Assembly (NCBI GenBank): GCA_019637395.1
Contig: JAHBVR010000005.1
Location: forward strand, 62,001-126,000
Reading direction: 5' to 3'
DNA from: Vulcanimicrobiota bacterium
GTDB lineage: Bacteria > Vulcanimicrobiota > Xenobia > Xenobiales > JADMJV01
Length of the DNA: 64,000 nucleotides
The position numbers and the translations under genes are program-made. The notes beneath the pieces are model-generated. The model saw only the letters and a program-made list of their open reading frames with translations. It had not been told where the DNA came from and made no database searches. Positions 52,029-62,378 of the stretch are shown in pieces. Positions within the stretch are counted from its first letter, which is position 1. Each line of letters starts with the position of its first letter.

Positions 52029-53870
52029 CTATTTGGGCGGTGCGATTTTTTCCGGCGAGCGCCACAGGCGCGAGACCAGCAGTTCCTTCTCCATCAAGAA
52101 GTCCAGCGGCAGCTTGTCCTTCAGGGTGATGAAGAATTGCTCATGGGCCACCGTCTGAGCCTTGAAGGCTTCCCGATCCAAGGTTTGCAGGCGGTTGAAT
52201 TGCTCGCGGCTGTAATCCAGGCCGGTCCAGTCCAGGTCGCGATAGCGCGGCATCCAGCCCAGCGGAGTTTCCACACCGTAGCCGTGACCCTGGGCCCGCT
52301 CCACAATCCACTTGAGCACGCGCATATTCTGGCCGTACCCGGGCCACATAAATTGGCCCGCTTCGTCTTTGGCGAACCAGTTGACGCGGAAGATGCGGGG
52401 CGGCTCGGGGAGCTTGCGTCCGATGGTAAGCCAGTGGTCAAAATATTCCGCCATGTGGTAGCCGCAGAAGGGGAGCATGGCCATGGGGTCGCGGCGGAAG
52501 TCGCCCACCTTGCCGGCCGCCGCGGCCGTTTTTTCTGAGCCGAGGGTGGCCGCCAGGTAGACGCCGTGGCCCCAGTTGAAGGCCTGATAGACCAGTGGTT
52601 GGTTCTGGCTGGCCCGGCCTCCGAAGATAAAGGCCTTGATGGGGACGCCGTTGGGATCTTCCCAGGCCGGGTCGATGGTGGGGCATTGCGAGGCCGGCGA
52701 AGTAAAGCGCGAATTGGGATGGGCCGCTTTGCGTCCGCAGCCCGGGGTCCATTCCTGGCCGGTCCAGTCGATCAACTTCTCCGGCGGATTCTCGGTCATC
52801 CCCTCCCACCACACGTCACCATCGGGAGTCAGCGCCACGTTGGTGAAGATCGAGTTCTTCGAACACGATTCCATGGCCATGGAGTTACTCTCCACGCTGG
52901 TTCCCGGAGCCACGCCGAAGAAGCCGGCCTCCGGGTTGATGGCGTGTAGAGCCCCGTCCTCGCCGGGCTTGATCCAGGCGATGTCGTCGCCCACCGTAAA
53001 GACTTTCCAGCCCTCGAATCCCTTGGGCGGAATCATCATGGCGAAATTGGTCTTGCCGCAGGCCGAGGGGAAGGCGGCCGCCACATAGGTTTTCTCGCCC
53101 TGGGGCGATTCCACGCCGAGAATCAGCATGTGCTCGGCCAACCAGCCCTCGTCGCGACCCATCACCGAAGCGATACGCAGGGCCAGGCATTTTTTGCCGA
53201 GCAGCGCGTTGCCGCCGTAGCCGGAGCCATAGCTCCAAATTTCCCGGTCCTCGGGAAAGTGCACGATGTATTTCTGCTTGTGGTTGCAGGGCCAGGGAAC
53301 GTCCAGTTCGCCGGGCGAGAGAGGCAAGCCCACCGAGTGTACGCAGGGTACGAAGGTGCCGTTTTTGCCGAGCACATCCCAGACGGCCGAGCCCATTCGG
53401 GTCATGATTTTCATGCTGACGACCACGTAGGGGGAGTCGGTGACCTGCACGCCGATGCGGGCAATATGGGAACCGATGGGGCCCATGCTGAAGGGGACCA
53501 CGTACATGGTCCGCCCCTTCATGCAGCCGGTAAACAGGCCCTTAAGGCGTTCGCGCATCTCCTTGGGGTCGACCCAGTTGTTGGTGGGCCCGGCGTCTTT
53601 CTCGAAGCGCGAGCAAATGAAGGTACGGTCTTCCACGCGAGCCACATCGTCCGGATGGGATCTGGCCAGGAAACTGTTGGGGCGCTTTTCGGGATTGAGG
53701 CGAATGAAGGTGCCGGCATCCACCATCTGGGAACACAGGCGGTCGTATTCTTCCTGCGAGCCGTCACACCAACAGATGGCTTCGGGTTGGCACAGCTCCT
53801 TCATTCGACCCACCCAGTCGAGAACTTCCTGGTGCTGACAATTGCCGGGTGGACTCATTAAAACGGGCAT
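52029..53870 (-). CDS. pckG: phosphoenolpyruvate carboxykinase (GTP)
   Basis: 613 residues, full length for the GTP-dependent family. Clear motifs: [25 protein letters not shown], the kinase loop [21 protein letters not shown] with Asp, [12 protein letters not shown], and [17 protein letters not shown] (GTP-PEPCK R-loop context). It converts oxaloacetate and GTP to phosphoenolpyruvate, the first step of gluconeogenesis. Intact start (ATG) and end. Confidence 0.97.
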   Translation of the reverse strand: MPVLMSPPGNCQHQEVLDWVGRMKELCQPEAICWCDGSQEEYDRLCSQMVDAGTFIRLNPEKRPNSFLARSHPDDVARVEDRTFICSRFEKDAGPTNNWVDPKEMRERLKGLFTGCMKGRTMYVVPFSMGPIGSHIARIGVQVTDSPYVVVSMKIMTRMGSAVWDVLGKNGTFVPCVHSVGLPLSPGELDVPWPCNHKQKYIVHFPEDREIWSYGSGYGGNALLGKKCLALRIASVMGRDEGWLAEHMLILGVESPQGEKTYVAAAFPSACGKTNFAMMIPPKGFEGWKVFTVGDDIAWIKPGEDGALHAINPEAGFFGVAPGTSVESNSMAMESCSKNSIFTNVALTPDGDVWWEGMTENPPEKLIDWTGQEWTPGCGRKAAHPNSRFTSPASQCPTIDPAWEDPNGVPIKAFIFGGRASQNQPLVYQAFNWGHGVYLAATLGSEKTAAAAGKVGDFRRDPMAMLPFCGYHMAEYFDHWLTIGRKLPEPPRIFRVNWFAKDEAGQFMWPGYGQNMRVLKWIVERAQGHGYGVETPLGWMPRYRDLDWTGLDYSREQFNRLQTLDREAFKAQTVAHEQFFITLKDKLPLDFLMEKELLVSRLWRSPEKIAPPK

Positions 53871-53960
53871 GAAGGGACCTCTTCCATTGGGAAAATTGTC
53901 CCGGGGGCTTCCTTACCGCGCCTGCTTCACCCTCCTGCAGGATACGACTGGACACACTAA

Positions 53961-55451
<1,491 letters not shown>

Positions 55452-55475
55452 CCTGCCGGGGAAGAAGTTCTTGGA

Positions 55476-55745
55476 ATGGAGATTCCACCGATACTCCAGG
55501 AAAGACTTCCCATGGACGAACTGCTGGCCTATTGCCGGCGTCACCCTGTCATCGAAGGACTCTATGTTTTTGGTTCGGTGCTGAATGACTGGCGCCCCGA
55601 CAGCGATGTGGATCTGCTGGTGCGTTTTCCCGCGGAGCGATTTCCCGACTATTCGGACATTTGCGATATGCGTGACGAGCTGGCGGCACTCATCGGACGC
55701 GAAGTCGATCTGATTCCCACCGATTGGGTCGACAATCCTTCGTGA
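55476..55745 (+). CDS. MNT-type nucleotidyltransferase (MntA-like), orphan
   Basis: 89 residues. The minimal nucleotidyltransferase motif GSVLNDWRPDSDVDLLV (GS-x9/10-DxD) is near residue 34, and the third acidic position is in GREVDLIPTDW. Such proteins are usually the antitoxin half of HepT/MntA pairs and AMPylate the HepT toxin. No HepT-like gene is found downstream, so it is an orphan or the partner has been lost. The stop comes soon after the third motif, so the C-terminus is slightly short. ATG at 55512 is an alternative start. Confidence 0.7.
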   Translation: MEIPPILQERLPMDELLAYCRRHPVIEGLYVFGSVLNDWRPDSDVDLLVRFPAERFPDYSDICDMRDELAALIGREVDLIPTDWVDNPS

Positions 55746-55910
55746 AAGCGCACATCCGTAAGACCAGGGTGCTCGTCTATGGCGCCTGAGGAACGTGACC
55801 CCGCCTTGCTCTAACCCTCTTGGGGAGCGATCTCTCTACGAATTTTAAAAGACATAGAACGGACAAACTGGTGTAAACACACGGTCCAGCTCTGGAGCTA
55901 AGCTGCGGCC

Positions 55911-56822
55911 ATGAGTCAGGGGCAGACCGACTACGATCTCCACTGGAAGATCGCCATTACCCAATACTTCAGGGCCTTTCTGGAATTCTTCTTTCCCCGC
56001 ATCGCCGCCGAAATCGACTGGGGGCGCGCCTGGGCGCCATTGGACAAAGAACTCCTCCCCGGCAGAGGGGATGACGAGGTCGGGGCCCGGGAGGCCGACC
56101 TGCTTTTTCGTGTCTATCGGAATACCGGTGAAGAGAGTTGGGTCCTGATTCATCTCGAGATTCAGGCCACCCGGCAGGCTCTTCAGGTTTTCGAGGAGCG
56201 CGTGTGGGTCTATGCTGCTCGGACCCGGCTGCGCTACCACAGGAAGGTGTGCAGCCTGGCGATTCTGGCCGACCTCAGCCCCTCCTGGAGGCCCCATTGT
56301 TTCTTGGAGGAACTGTGGGGGTGCCGAATGAGTCTGTCTTTTCCCACCGTCAAGCTACTCGACCTGGAGAAGACACTGGGCCCCCTTTCCGACAACCCCT
56401 TTTCCTGGATCGTGCGCTTCCATTTGGCGGCCAAGCGCTCCAAGGCCGGCGGGGTCCAGCGACGCAGCTACAAACGGGCCTACCTCCTGGCTTTCTGGAG
56501 AGCCGTGCGCCAGGGACTGCTCGACCGCAAGGATGTCAACAAGCTCAGGACTATCGAGAATATGATCGACGGCCTCTTGTCACTCAGCCACGAGAACGAT
56601 AAGCTTTTCAGGAAAGAGCTGGAACGAGATGAGGAGATTGGCCAGATGAAAAAGCAGATGCCCCGGCTGACGATGTTTGAACGCTGGGCCCGCGAGGATG
56701 CCCTCGAGGAAGGGCGGCGATGGGCCGAGCAGGAGCGGCAGCGGGCAGACGAGGAGCGGCAGCGGGCCGAGCGTTTCGCTCAGAAGCTGCGTGAGTTGGG
56801 AGTCGATCCAGGTAGCCTGTAG
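55911..56822 (+). CDS. Rpn-family recombination-promoting nuclease/putative transposase
   Basis: 303 residues. PD-(D/E)XK nuclease core in the first half: DYDLHWKIAITQYFRAFLEF, the acidic residue in AREADLLFRV and the HLEIQ motif in WVLIHLEIQATRQ. The C-terminal tail (EDALEEGRRWAEQERQRADE) is the usual charged, repetitive helix of Rpn/YhgA-like proteins. These enzymes nick DNA and help RecA-independent exchange. No terminal repeats were seen. Confidence 0.8.
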   Translation: MSQGQTDYDLHWKIAITQYFRAFLEFFFPRIAAEIDWGRAWAPLDKELLPGRGDDEVGAREADLLFRVYRNTGEESWVLIHLEIQATRQALQVFEERVWVYAARTRLRYHRKVCSLAILADLSPSWRPHCFLEELWGCRMSLSFPTVKLLDLEKTLGPLSDNPFSWIVRFHLAAKRSKAGGVQRRSYKRAYLLAFWRAVRQGLLDRKDVNKLRTIENMIDGLLSLSHENDKLFRKELERDEEIGQMKKQMPRLTMFERWAREDALEEGRRWAEQERQRADEERQRAERFAQKLRELGVDPGSL

Positions 56823-56826
56823 CCGG

Positions 56827-57654
56827 CTAACCTACGATCTGGCGAACCACCAGGCTGGCGCAGAAATTGCCGAAAGTGCCGGTCACAAAACCGGCGGTGC
56901 CGTAGATGACCGAGCGCTCCTCGCAAGAATGGAGGTCGTTTTTTCCACCCGGGCACACGCAACGAAAGCCCTTGCCCTCGTCGTAGTGCAGTTCGTGGGG
57001 TTCGGCGGCCGGTTCGGTGGAGAAGACGGCCGGGATGTCGAACTTGCCCTTGGCCGGAAAGCCATACTTGGCACGCAAGATCTTGCGCACGGCCGAGGCT
57101 AACGGGTCCACTCGAGTCTCCGCGAGATCGCCTACTTTGATGTGGGAGGGGTCGATGCGGCCCGAGGCGCCGGTGCTGCAGATCACCTTCAGATGGCGTT
57201 CACGGCAGGTGGCCAGCAGATGGCATTTGGCCGTGATATTGTCGATACAGTCGATCACGTAATCGGGCTGGCGCTCCAGTAGCATGGCCGAGGTGCGTTC
57301 GTTATAAAAGTGACGGATGGCTTCGATTTCGGCCTGCGGATTGATCTTCTGCAGGCGCTCGGCCAGGATGTCGGCCTTGAACTTGCCGATGGTCCCCTGC
57401 ATGGCCTGGAGCTGGCGGTTGCTGTTGGTGATACACACCTTGTCAAAATCCACCAAGCACAACCGACCCACCCCGGAACGGCACAAAGCCTCGGCTGCAA
57501 ACGAACCGACTCCGCCCAGACCGATCACCATCACCTTGGCGCCCAACAAACGCGCCATTTTATCATCCCCCACCAGGCGGCCGATACGATCAAAGCGCCG
57601 GTGCAGGCGATAATTGTCCTCGACTTCCAAATCGAGGTCGGTGGTCAGGGTCAT
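56827..57654 (-). CDS. tcdA: tRNA threonylcarbamoyladenosine dehydratase
   Basis: 275 residues. ThiF/E1-like: FDRIGRLVGDDKMARLL, MVIGLGGVGSFAAEALCRSG (ATP/NAD-like loop), LVDFDKVCITNSNRQLQA, DNITAKCHLLATCRERHL and GASGRIDPSHIKVGDLAETR, which are TcdA (CsdL) signatures. It cyclises t6A37 to ct6A37 in tRNA. Full length for the family. Confidence 0.93.
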   Translation of the reverse strand: MTLTTDLDLEVEDNYRLHRRFDRIGRLVGDDKMARLLGAKVMVIGLGGVGSFAAEALCRSGVGRLCLVDFDKVCITNSNRQLQAMQGTIGKFKADILAERLQKINPQAEIEAIRHFYNERTSAMLLERQPDYVIDCIDNITAKCHLLATCRERHLKVICSTGASGRIDPSHIKVGDLAETRVDPLASAVRKILRAKYGFPAKGKFDIPAVFSTEPAAEPHELHYDEGKGFRCVCPGGKNDLHSCEERSVIYGTAGFVTGTFGNFCASLVVRQIVG

Positions 57655-57770
57655 GCTCAGCTCCTAAGTTTTTCTAAGCCCCAAATTGCCCCCCGCCTTG
57701 CGGTTGGTCGCCAGCAAGCTGGCTCCACTCCCGCGTGCTGTTAGTGGGGCAATTCGGGGCACATCCTGGT

Positions 57771-57796
57771 AAGCGGCTATCCGCTGCGCGGACTAG
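57771..57796. repeat. short REP-like hairpin, copy 2
   Basis: AAGCGGCTATCCGCTGCGCGGACTAGCC, with TCCGC-TGC-GCGGA as the stem, close to the copy at 32193. It lies just past the TatD-gene stop. Two related copies in one window suggest a genome-wide short repeat or a common terminator form. Confidence 0.45.
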
Positions 57797-58509
57797 CCTT
57801 TGAATTGGCGTCCCCCCGCCATTCCCCTCTCGATCCCGAGGAAGCGAAAAAGGTTGGTCTGAAACAGGTCGGGCTGCAGCGGTTGGACCTGCTGCCAGGC
57901 TTCCAGCACCGGGCGCAAGTCCAGCAGCGAGGCTCCACGGGAGGGGGCGTCGGTCTCGATGAGCACCCGATCCAGCGGAAGGTGACGCATCAAGTCACTG
58001 CGCGATAGAGCATGGGGGCCGAGCGAGAGATAGTCTCCTCGCCTCAACCAGGCCTGAGCGTCGGCCGGGCTGCCCAAGAAGCCGTGAATCATGCAGCGCA
58101 CCTCGGGAAAGGCATCCATCTCCTGCAGCAGAGCCTGGTGAGCGCGCACGCAGTGCAGCACCACCGGCTTTTTCCAACGTTTGGCCAGTTTCAACTGCTG
58201 CCGCAGAACCAGTTTTTGGAGTTCGCGCCCCTCCGGGTCGCGGGCGCGATAAAAATCCAGGCCGCATTCTCCGATGGCCACCGCTTCCGTCACGAATTTT
58301 TCCAACCCCTCACAGCCTTGCTCGGCATACCAGGGGTGCAGGCCCTGCGCTAAAAGCACCCCGGGACTCCGAGATAATTCGCGCTGGAGGGCCCAACTGG
58401 CGCGATCCGAGGCGCAGCTCAGCCAGCCGTGAATTCCCTGACGGCGGGCGCTTTCCAGCCGGGCGGGCAGGTCTTCGACCTGGGCCAGGTGACAGTGACA
58501 GTCCCACAT
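57793..58509 (-). CDS. TatD-family metal-dependent hydrolase
   Basis: 238 residues from the ATG at 58509. Metal ligands and catalytic residues are visible: DCHCHL at the start, LAQGLHPWYAE, IGECGLDFYRARDPEGRELQ, PVVLHCVRAH, CMIHGFLGS and VLIETDAP. The family has 3'-5' exonuclease or deacylase activity. It ends 2 bases before the stop of the DA1-like gene on the same strand. Slightly short compared with the 260-residue norm. Confidence 0.88.
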   Translation of the reverse strand: MWDCHCHLAQVEDLPARLESARRQGIHGWLSCASDRASWALQRELSRSPGVLLAQGLHPWYAEQGCEGLEKFVTEAVAIGECGLDFYRARDPEGRELQKLVLRQQLKLAKRWKKPVVLHCVRAHQALLQEMDAFPEVRCMIHGFLGSPADAQAWLRRGDYLSLGPHALSRSDLMRHLPLDRVLIETDAPSRGASLLDLRPVLEAWQQVQPLQPDLFQTNLFRFLGIERGMAGGRQFKG

Positions 58510-58510
58510 T

Positions 58511-59251
58511 TTAGACGTCTTTGAGGTTGCGCGATTTTCTGACCTTCTGAATAAAGGGACCGTTGCCCAGAGCGCGGCTCCGCCCCAGCAAGTAAACCAG
58601 CGAGGCGCCGTAGTCGGGATCGCTATGACGAGTGATCCGTTGGGCCTCGGAGGTATGGCCACCGGACATCAGGTATTGGTATTGCACCCAACAGGCCATC
58701 CCCTCGGTGAGGGCGCGGTCTTGTTGAATACAGGCCCGGCTCTCCCAGGCGTGGGTCAGCTCGTGAGCCAGATGGGAACCGCTCTCCACCTCGGTTTCCC
58801 CGGTCAGCAAATAGACCATCTCCGGATTATAGGGCCGGTAAAAAGCCACCACATCCACGGCCCGCCCGCTTTCGTTGAATTTGGTGCGCAGTTCGTCGTA
58901 GTCGACCAGTTGGATCGGCGGCAAAGTCTTGGCTTCGGCCCCCAGCAGGCCGGCCATGTAGCTCTGCACCTGGGTGGCCAGCGCGGCCACCTTGCCTTTA
59001 TCGAACATGCCGGTCTTCAGGCAGCTGGGGCAGATGAAACGGCCGTCTCGGTAGGCGGGCCTGGAACTGGGGTTAGCGCACAGCGAACAATTGGGCAGGG
59101 AGGAACGGCACTTGGAGCAGACCTGGTAGAGGCCGTCGCGATAGCTGAAAGGCTGCAGGTCCACATTGCCCTTGCAGTAGCGGCAGGCTTGCTGCGCCAG
59201 GCCCAGCCCGCCCAAGAAAAGCACCAGAAAAAAGAAAAGAGACCGCATCAT
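58511..59251 (-). CDS. secreted LIM/DA1-like metallopeptidase
   Basis: 246 residues. Signal peptide (LFFFLVLFLGGLGLAQ), then Cys-pair zinc knuckles (CRYCKG, CSKCRS, CSLCAN, CPSCLK) in the style of LIM domains. The C-terminal domain carries HELTHAWESR with Glu in LTEGMACWVQYQYL, the gluzincin layout of DA1 peptidases (plant DA1 and bacterial homologues). An exported LIM-DA1 protein in bacteria is unusual. The target is unknown; DA1 proteins in plants cut proteins in ubiquitin control, which cannot apply here. Confidence 0.72.
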   Translation of the reverse strand: MMRSLFFFLVLFLGGLGLAQQACRYCKGNVDLQPFSYRDGLYQVCSKCRSSLPNCSLCANPSSRPAYRDGRFICPSCLKTGMFDKGKVAALATQVQSYMAGLLGAEAKTLPPIQLVDYDELRTKFNESGRAVDVVAFYRPYNPEMVYLLTGETEVESGSHLAHELTHAWESRACIQQDRALTEGMACWVQYQYLMSGGHTSEAQRITRHSDPDYGASLVYLLGRSRALGNGPFIQKVRKSRNLKDV

Positions 59252-59261
59252 CTCGCGGCGG

Positions 59262-60698
59262 CTAGAAGTCGCGCTCGATGGCGTAAGAGCTGCAACGGAT
59301 GGCCCCTTCCAGCTTGGAAATCGAACCCATCTGCAGGGGAATGACCTCGTAGTCGTTGCCCTTGTAGATGTTTTCGGCCATTTTGTCGAGCACCTCGCAA
59401 CCGTATTGGGGCAGGTAGACTTTCTTGGTCTCGGTGCCGTCGGCGGCCGGGTAGCGTTCCATAATACAGTTGTTGTAGGTAAGGTAGGGCACGCTCCAGG
59501 TGGTGCGCAGGCCCATCATGGCCGGCATCCGCTCGATCTCGTAGCCGGCCTCTTTGAGTTCGGCGGCCAGGGCGTCGTAGTTGGCCTGGTTCTGAGCGTT
59601 GTCCTCGGCGGCGATCAGCTTCCCGATCAGGTCCTCGCCGCTGGTGATGCCGGCGTTGAGGGCCATCTCCCGATTGCTGGCGGCCCGTTCCTCAGGGCTC
59701 AAAGCCTTGAGGGCCCGGATGGCCAGGCTCGGATCGCCCACCAGGAATTTTTTGTCGCCGATGGGCGTGGCGCACATGTCGATGTGGAAAGCCGGTTGGT
59801 CGTGGTCGCGGGCGAGCACCAGCACGGGCCGGCCGAATTCACTTTCAAAGACCAGCTGGGGGAGTTCTTCCCACATCTTGTCTTTGTCGTCGGCCGGCTG
59901 GCCGCTGGCTTTGGTGTAAAATTCCTCGATTTCTTGGGCCCGGGCCGGGTCCTGAGCCAGTTCCTGCAGGCGAGCGCGGGTGTGGCGAATGGAATCGCTG
60001 CCCACGAAGATCTGCTTGGAATTGCTGAGGACATTGCCGCCGTCGATGCGCAGCGCCGGGTGTGCCTGGGAGGTGATGCTCTCACCATGCACCTGGGCCA
60101 GGGTCGGGGCGATGGTGTTGTCGCCGGCTCCGGGCCAGTAAGTGCGATCCTGGATGAGCAGTTTGGTGTGGCCGTCTTCGGCCCGCACCGGCAGCATGGA
60201 ATCGCGGATCCAGATGGACATCTTGTCGGCCTGGGCGGGTACCACCGAGACCCGGCCGGGATCGGTGCCGCTATCCTGGACTAATTGGTTGACGTCATCG
60301 ATGCCGCGCTGGTCGGCGCAGACCACCGTGAAGTGGGTCTCCGGCATGTGCGTAAAGAGCTGATTCCAGACGCCCAACAGGCCGTTGTGGGTTTCCTCGG
60401 GCAGGGGTTTGTCGAATTCGACGTTACCCAGTTGTAGAGCCATTTCCTTGATCTTGCCGGTGCTATCCGGGAAGATCAAGCCGCCTACGCCAAAGAGAGG
60501 AGCCGCCGGTTCGGCTGCTTTGAAAGCCACTTGCTCCTGACCGCTCTTCAGAGAGGCGGCCGAATACCGGGTGGTCCGCGTATCTCGTGAGATCTGCGCG
60601 GTGTCGGCCGGCAACCCCTCTGCCGCCGGTGCCGGCGCCTGGGCCAGCGGACGGGCGGGCGCCAGGGATCGAATTGGAGTGTGACTTTGAATGAGCAT
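59262..60698 (-). CDS. arginine/agmatine deiminase-fold protein with disordered N-terminus
   Basis: 478 residues. N-terminal 60 residues are Ala/Pro-rich (IRSLAPARPLAQAPAPAAEG), with no signal peptide. The body follows the guanidino-group-modifying (GME/PAD) fold: IWIRDSMLPVRAEDG, LRIDGGNVLSNSKQIFVG, QPAFHIDMCATPIG and, at the end, LEGAIRCSSYAIERDF, where the Cys is the likely nucleophile. It is closer to peptidyl-arginine or agmatine deiminase types than to ADI. Target may be arginine side chains or agmatine. The N-terminus resembles those of the RSH- and ART-type proteins. Confidence 0.65.
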   Translation of the reverse strand: MLIQSHTPIRSLAPARPLAQAPAPAAEGLPADTAQISRDTRTTRYSAASLKSGQEQVAFKAAEPAAPLFGVGGLIFPDSTGKIKEMALQLGNVEFDKPLPEETHNGLLGVWNQLFTHMPETHFTVVCADQRGIDDVNQLVQDSGTDPGRVSVVPAQADKMSIWIRDSMLPVRAEDGHTKLLIQDRTYWPGAGDNTIAPTLAQVHGESITSQAHPALRIDGGNVLSNSKQIFVGSDSIRHTRARLQELAQDPARAQEIEEFYTKASGQPADDKDKMWEELPQLVFESEFGRPVLVLARDHDQPAFHIDMCATPIGDKKFLVGDPSLAIRALKALSPEERAASNREMALNAGITSGEDLIGKLIAAEDNAQNQANYDALAAELKEAGYEIERMPAMMGLRTTWSVPYLTYNNCIMERYPAADGTETKKVYLPQYGCEVLDKMAENIYKGNDYEVIPLQMGSISKLEGAIRCSSYAIERDF

Positions 60699-60743
60699 GC
60701 TACTACTATGGCGCTTGCGCCACGCCCTGGCTTGAACAGGAAG

Positions 60744-61253
60744 TTACATTCTGAGCGGGTGGCCGACCACCACCAGAGGGACCCCGTTATCTTTGGTGGA
60801 CAACGTCACCTTGATTTTGTTCGTCTGTACATCCACGGTAAAATCCGTTACATCGCGGGCCACCACTCGGTAGCCGGCCGCCAAATTCGCATCCGTCTTG
60901 CGCAGTTCGTGGCTGTTCACGTCCAGCCAATACTCCACGGGCAAAGTGGGCAGGGTGATGGGAATAGCCGAACCCGTTTCCCGGGTCGTGCGTCGCCAGG
61001 TCAGCTGGCCGGGGGCGGTGGGATGCTGCAGACCACTTCCCACGGCCGGCGCGGTCCAGGCAAAGCAAACGGCCATTTCTCGTAGAATCTCGCTCATGGC
61101 CAGCGCTCCCTGGCGTTGGGCGGCGGTTCGTTCCAGGGTTTTTCGGTGAGCGCGAAATCCCATAACCAGAGCCCGACTGACCATGAGCACAAAGAGACCG
61201 AGCAATCCGGTGACAAAGACCACCTCCAGCAAAGTCATGGCTCGCCGCTTCAT
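60744..61253 (-). CDS. minor pseudopilin (type II secretion/type IV pilus)
   Basis: 169 residues from the ATG at 61253, which overlaps the upstream stop (ATGA). The prepilin signal is RRA/MTLLEVVFVTGLLGLF with Ala at -1 and Glu at +5. It continues with the usual long helix (RALVMGFRAHRKTLERTA) and a strand-rich C-terminal part. Resembles GspJ/I-like minor pseudopilins. It is processed by a prepilin peptidase, not in this window. Confidence 0.82.
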   Translation of the reverse strand: MKRRAMTLLEVVFVTGLLGLFVLMVSRALVMGFRAHRKTLERTAAQRQGALAMSEILREMAVCFAWTAPAVGSGLQHPTAPGQLTWRRTTRETGSAIPITLPTLPVEYWLDVNSHELRKTDANLAAGYRVVARDVTDFTVDVQTNKIKVTLSTKDNGVPLVVVGHPLRM

Positions 61254-61693
61254 AGATCGACGTCCCATATGAAGAGATGCATGAGCTGGCGCCCGAACGG
61301 GACCATGGGCGCGGCCAGTTCGCGGCGCGCCAGGAGCTTGTTGTCGGTCGAGTAGATGAGCCCGCGAGCGTGGATCTGTTTGCTCGGGTTGGGCTCTTCT
61401 TCTTTCCAGATCAGGAACCCCTGGGTTTCGGTGGCATCGGCCCAATAGATCAGAGGAGTGGTTCCGATGCAGTCGGGACCATAGTTCAATTCCTGCGAGC
61501 GAGCAAAAAAGATGCCTGCCTGGGCCATCGACTGAGCTTGCTGGGCCCGCTGCATGGTCAGACCGAAGCGGCTATCCTGATCCAGAAAATAGAGCAGAGT
61601 CAGGCCCATAACGAAAAGAAAAACGGTCAAAAACAGCGAGAGCATCAAGGCGATGCCCCGCTCCTTGCCGGTATACGCCCCCGAATTGCGCAT
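61250..61693 (-). CDS. PilX/GspK-like minor pilin
   Basis: 147 residues from the ATG at 61693; an in-frame ATG 27 bases upstream is possible. A short basic leader (KERGIALMLSLFLTVFLFVM) precedes the membrane helix, which matches PilX/GspK-type signal regions (RGxALxxxLxxxxxL). The helix then continues into RFGLTMQRAQQAQSMAQAG. Overlaps the pseudopilin at 60744 (ATGA), so they are one operon. Confidence 0.75.
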   Translation of the reverse strand: MRNSGAYTGKERGIALMLSLFLTVFLFVMGLTLLYFLDQDSRFGLTMQRAQQAQSMAQAGIFFARSQELNYGPDCIGTTPLIYWADATETQGFLIWKEEEPNPSKQIHARGLIYSTDNKLLARRELAAPMVPFGRQLMHLFIWDVDL

Positions 61694-61770
61694 CCATGCA
61701 TCTTCTGACTTGGCAAACAAAGACCTGTCACCGCCCAGGGATGGTCCGGCGAGCGGTAGAATTTGGGCAC

Positions 61771-62376
61771 ATGCGTCTCCACATCGCGACTCTGGCCCTG
61801 GCGTTGGTCGGTTGTAGCAGCGGCTCCGGACCTTCCTCCAAGCCTGGGAAGTCCGGCGCCCCGTCTACGCCCCGCCCCCAGGCGGCCGAATTCAATATGG
61901 CCGGCGGGGGCGTGGGCAGCGCCGCGGGAGTCCCAGGCCCGTCGGGGGGGTCCGGCACGATTCCCGAGCAAAGCGACCCGGGTTCGAACACCCCGTCGCA
62001 AGCCGGGTCCGCCGCTGCCAGCCCCCTTCGCCGGCCTCCCATCGAGCCGGGATTGTGGAGAATGCCCGGTTACCAACCCAGTCTGGTGGTAGTCAATCCA
62101 GGCTCTGACACGCTGGCCCGCGGTTATAACTTGTATATGCAAAATTGTGCCATGTGCCACGGCGCGGACCTGCGCGGTGAATTCTCGGCGTCGAACGTGC
62201 CGGTGCGGGATTTGACCCGGTTCAAGGATTACAAGTTCGGCAGTACCGATCAGGCGATCTATCGCTCCATCGTTTACGGCATTCCCAAAACGGCCATGGG
62301 AAGTTATCAGCACGCCCTGAAGCCTCAACAGGTGTGGGACCTGATCAATTTTATGAAATCCAAGCGAACTGACTGA
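61771..62376 (+). CDS. cytochrome c lipoprotein
   Basis: 201 residues from the ATG at 61771, chosen because it begins the signal sequence. Lipobox LVGC with the acylated Cys15 (LALALVGCSSGSG), then a long Gly/Ser/Pro-rich linker (residues 17-90), then a class I cytochrome c domain with CAMCH at about 126-130 and a likely axial Met in KTAMGSY, ending in LINFMKSK. An outer- or inner-membrane-anchored monohaem cytochrome. It is divergent from the pseudopilin operon, with starts less than 80 bp apart. Confidence 0.85.
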   Translation: MRLHIATLALALVGCSSGSGPSSKPGKSGAPSTPRPQAAEFNMAGGGVGSAAGVPGPSGGSGTIPEQSDPGSNTPSQAGSAAASPLRRPPIEPGLWRMPGYQPSLVVVNPGSDTLARGYNLYMQNCAMCHGADLRGEFSASNVPVRDLTRFKDYKFGSTDQAIYRSIVYGIPKTAMGSYQHALKPQQVWDLINFMKSKRTD

Positions 62377-62378
62377 AC

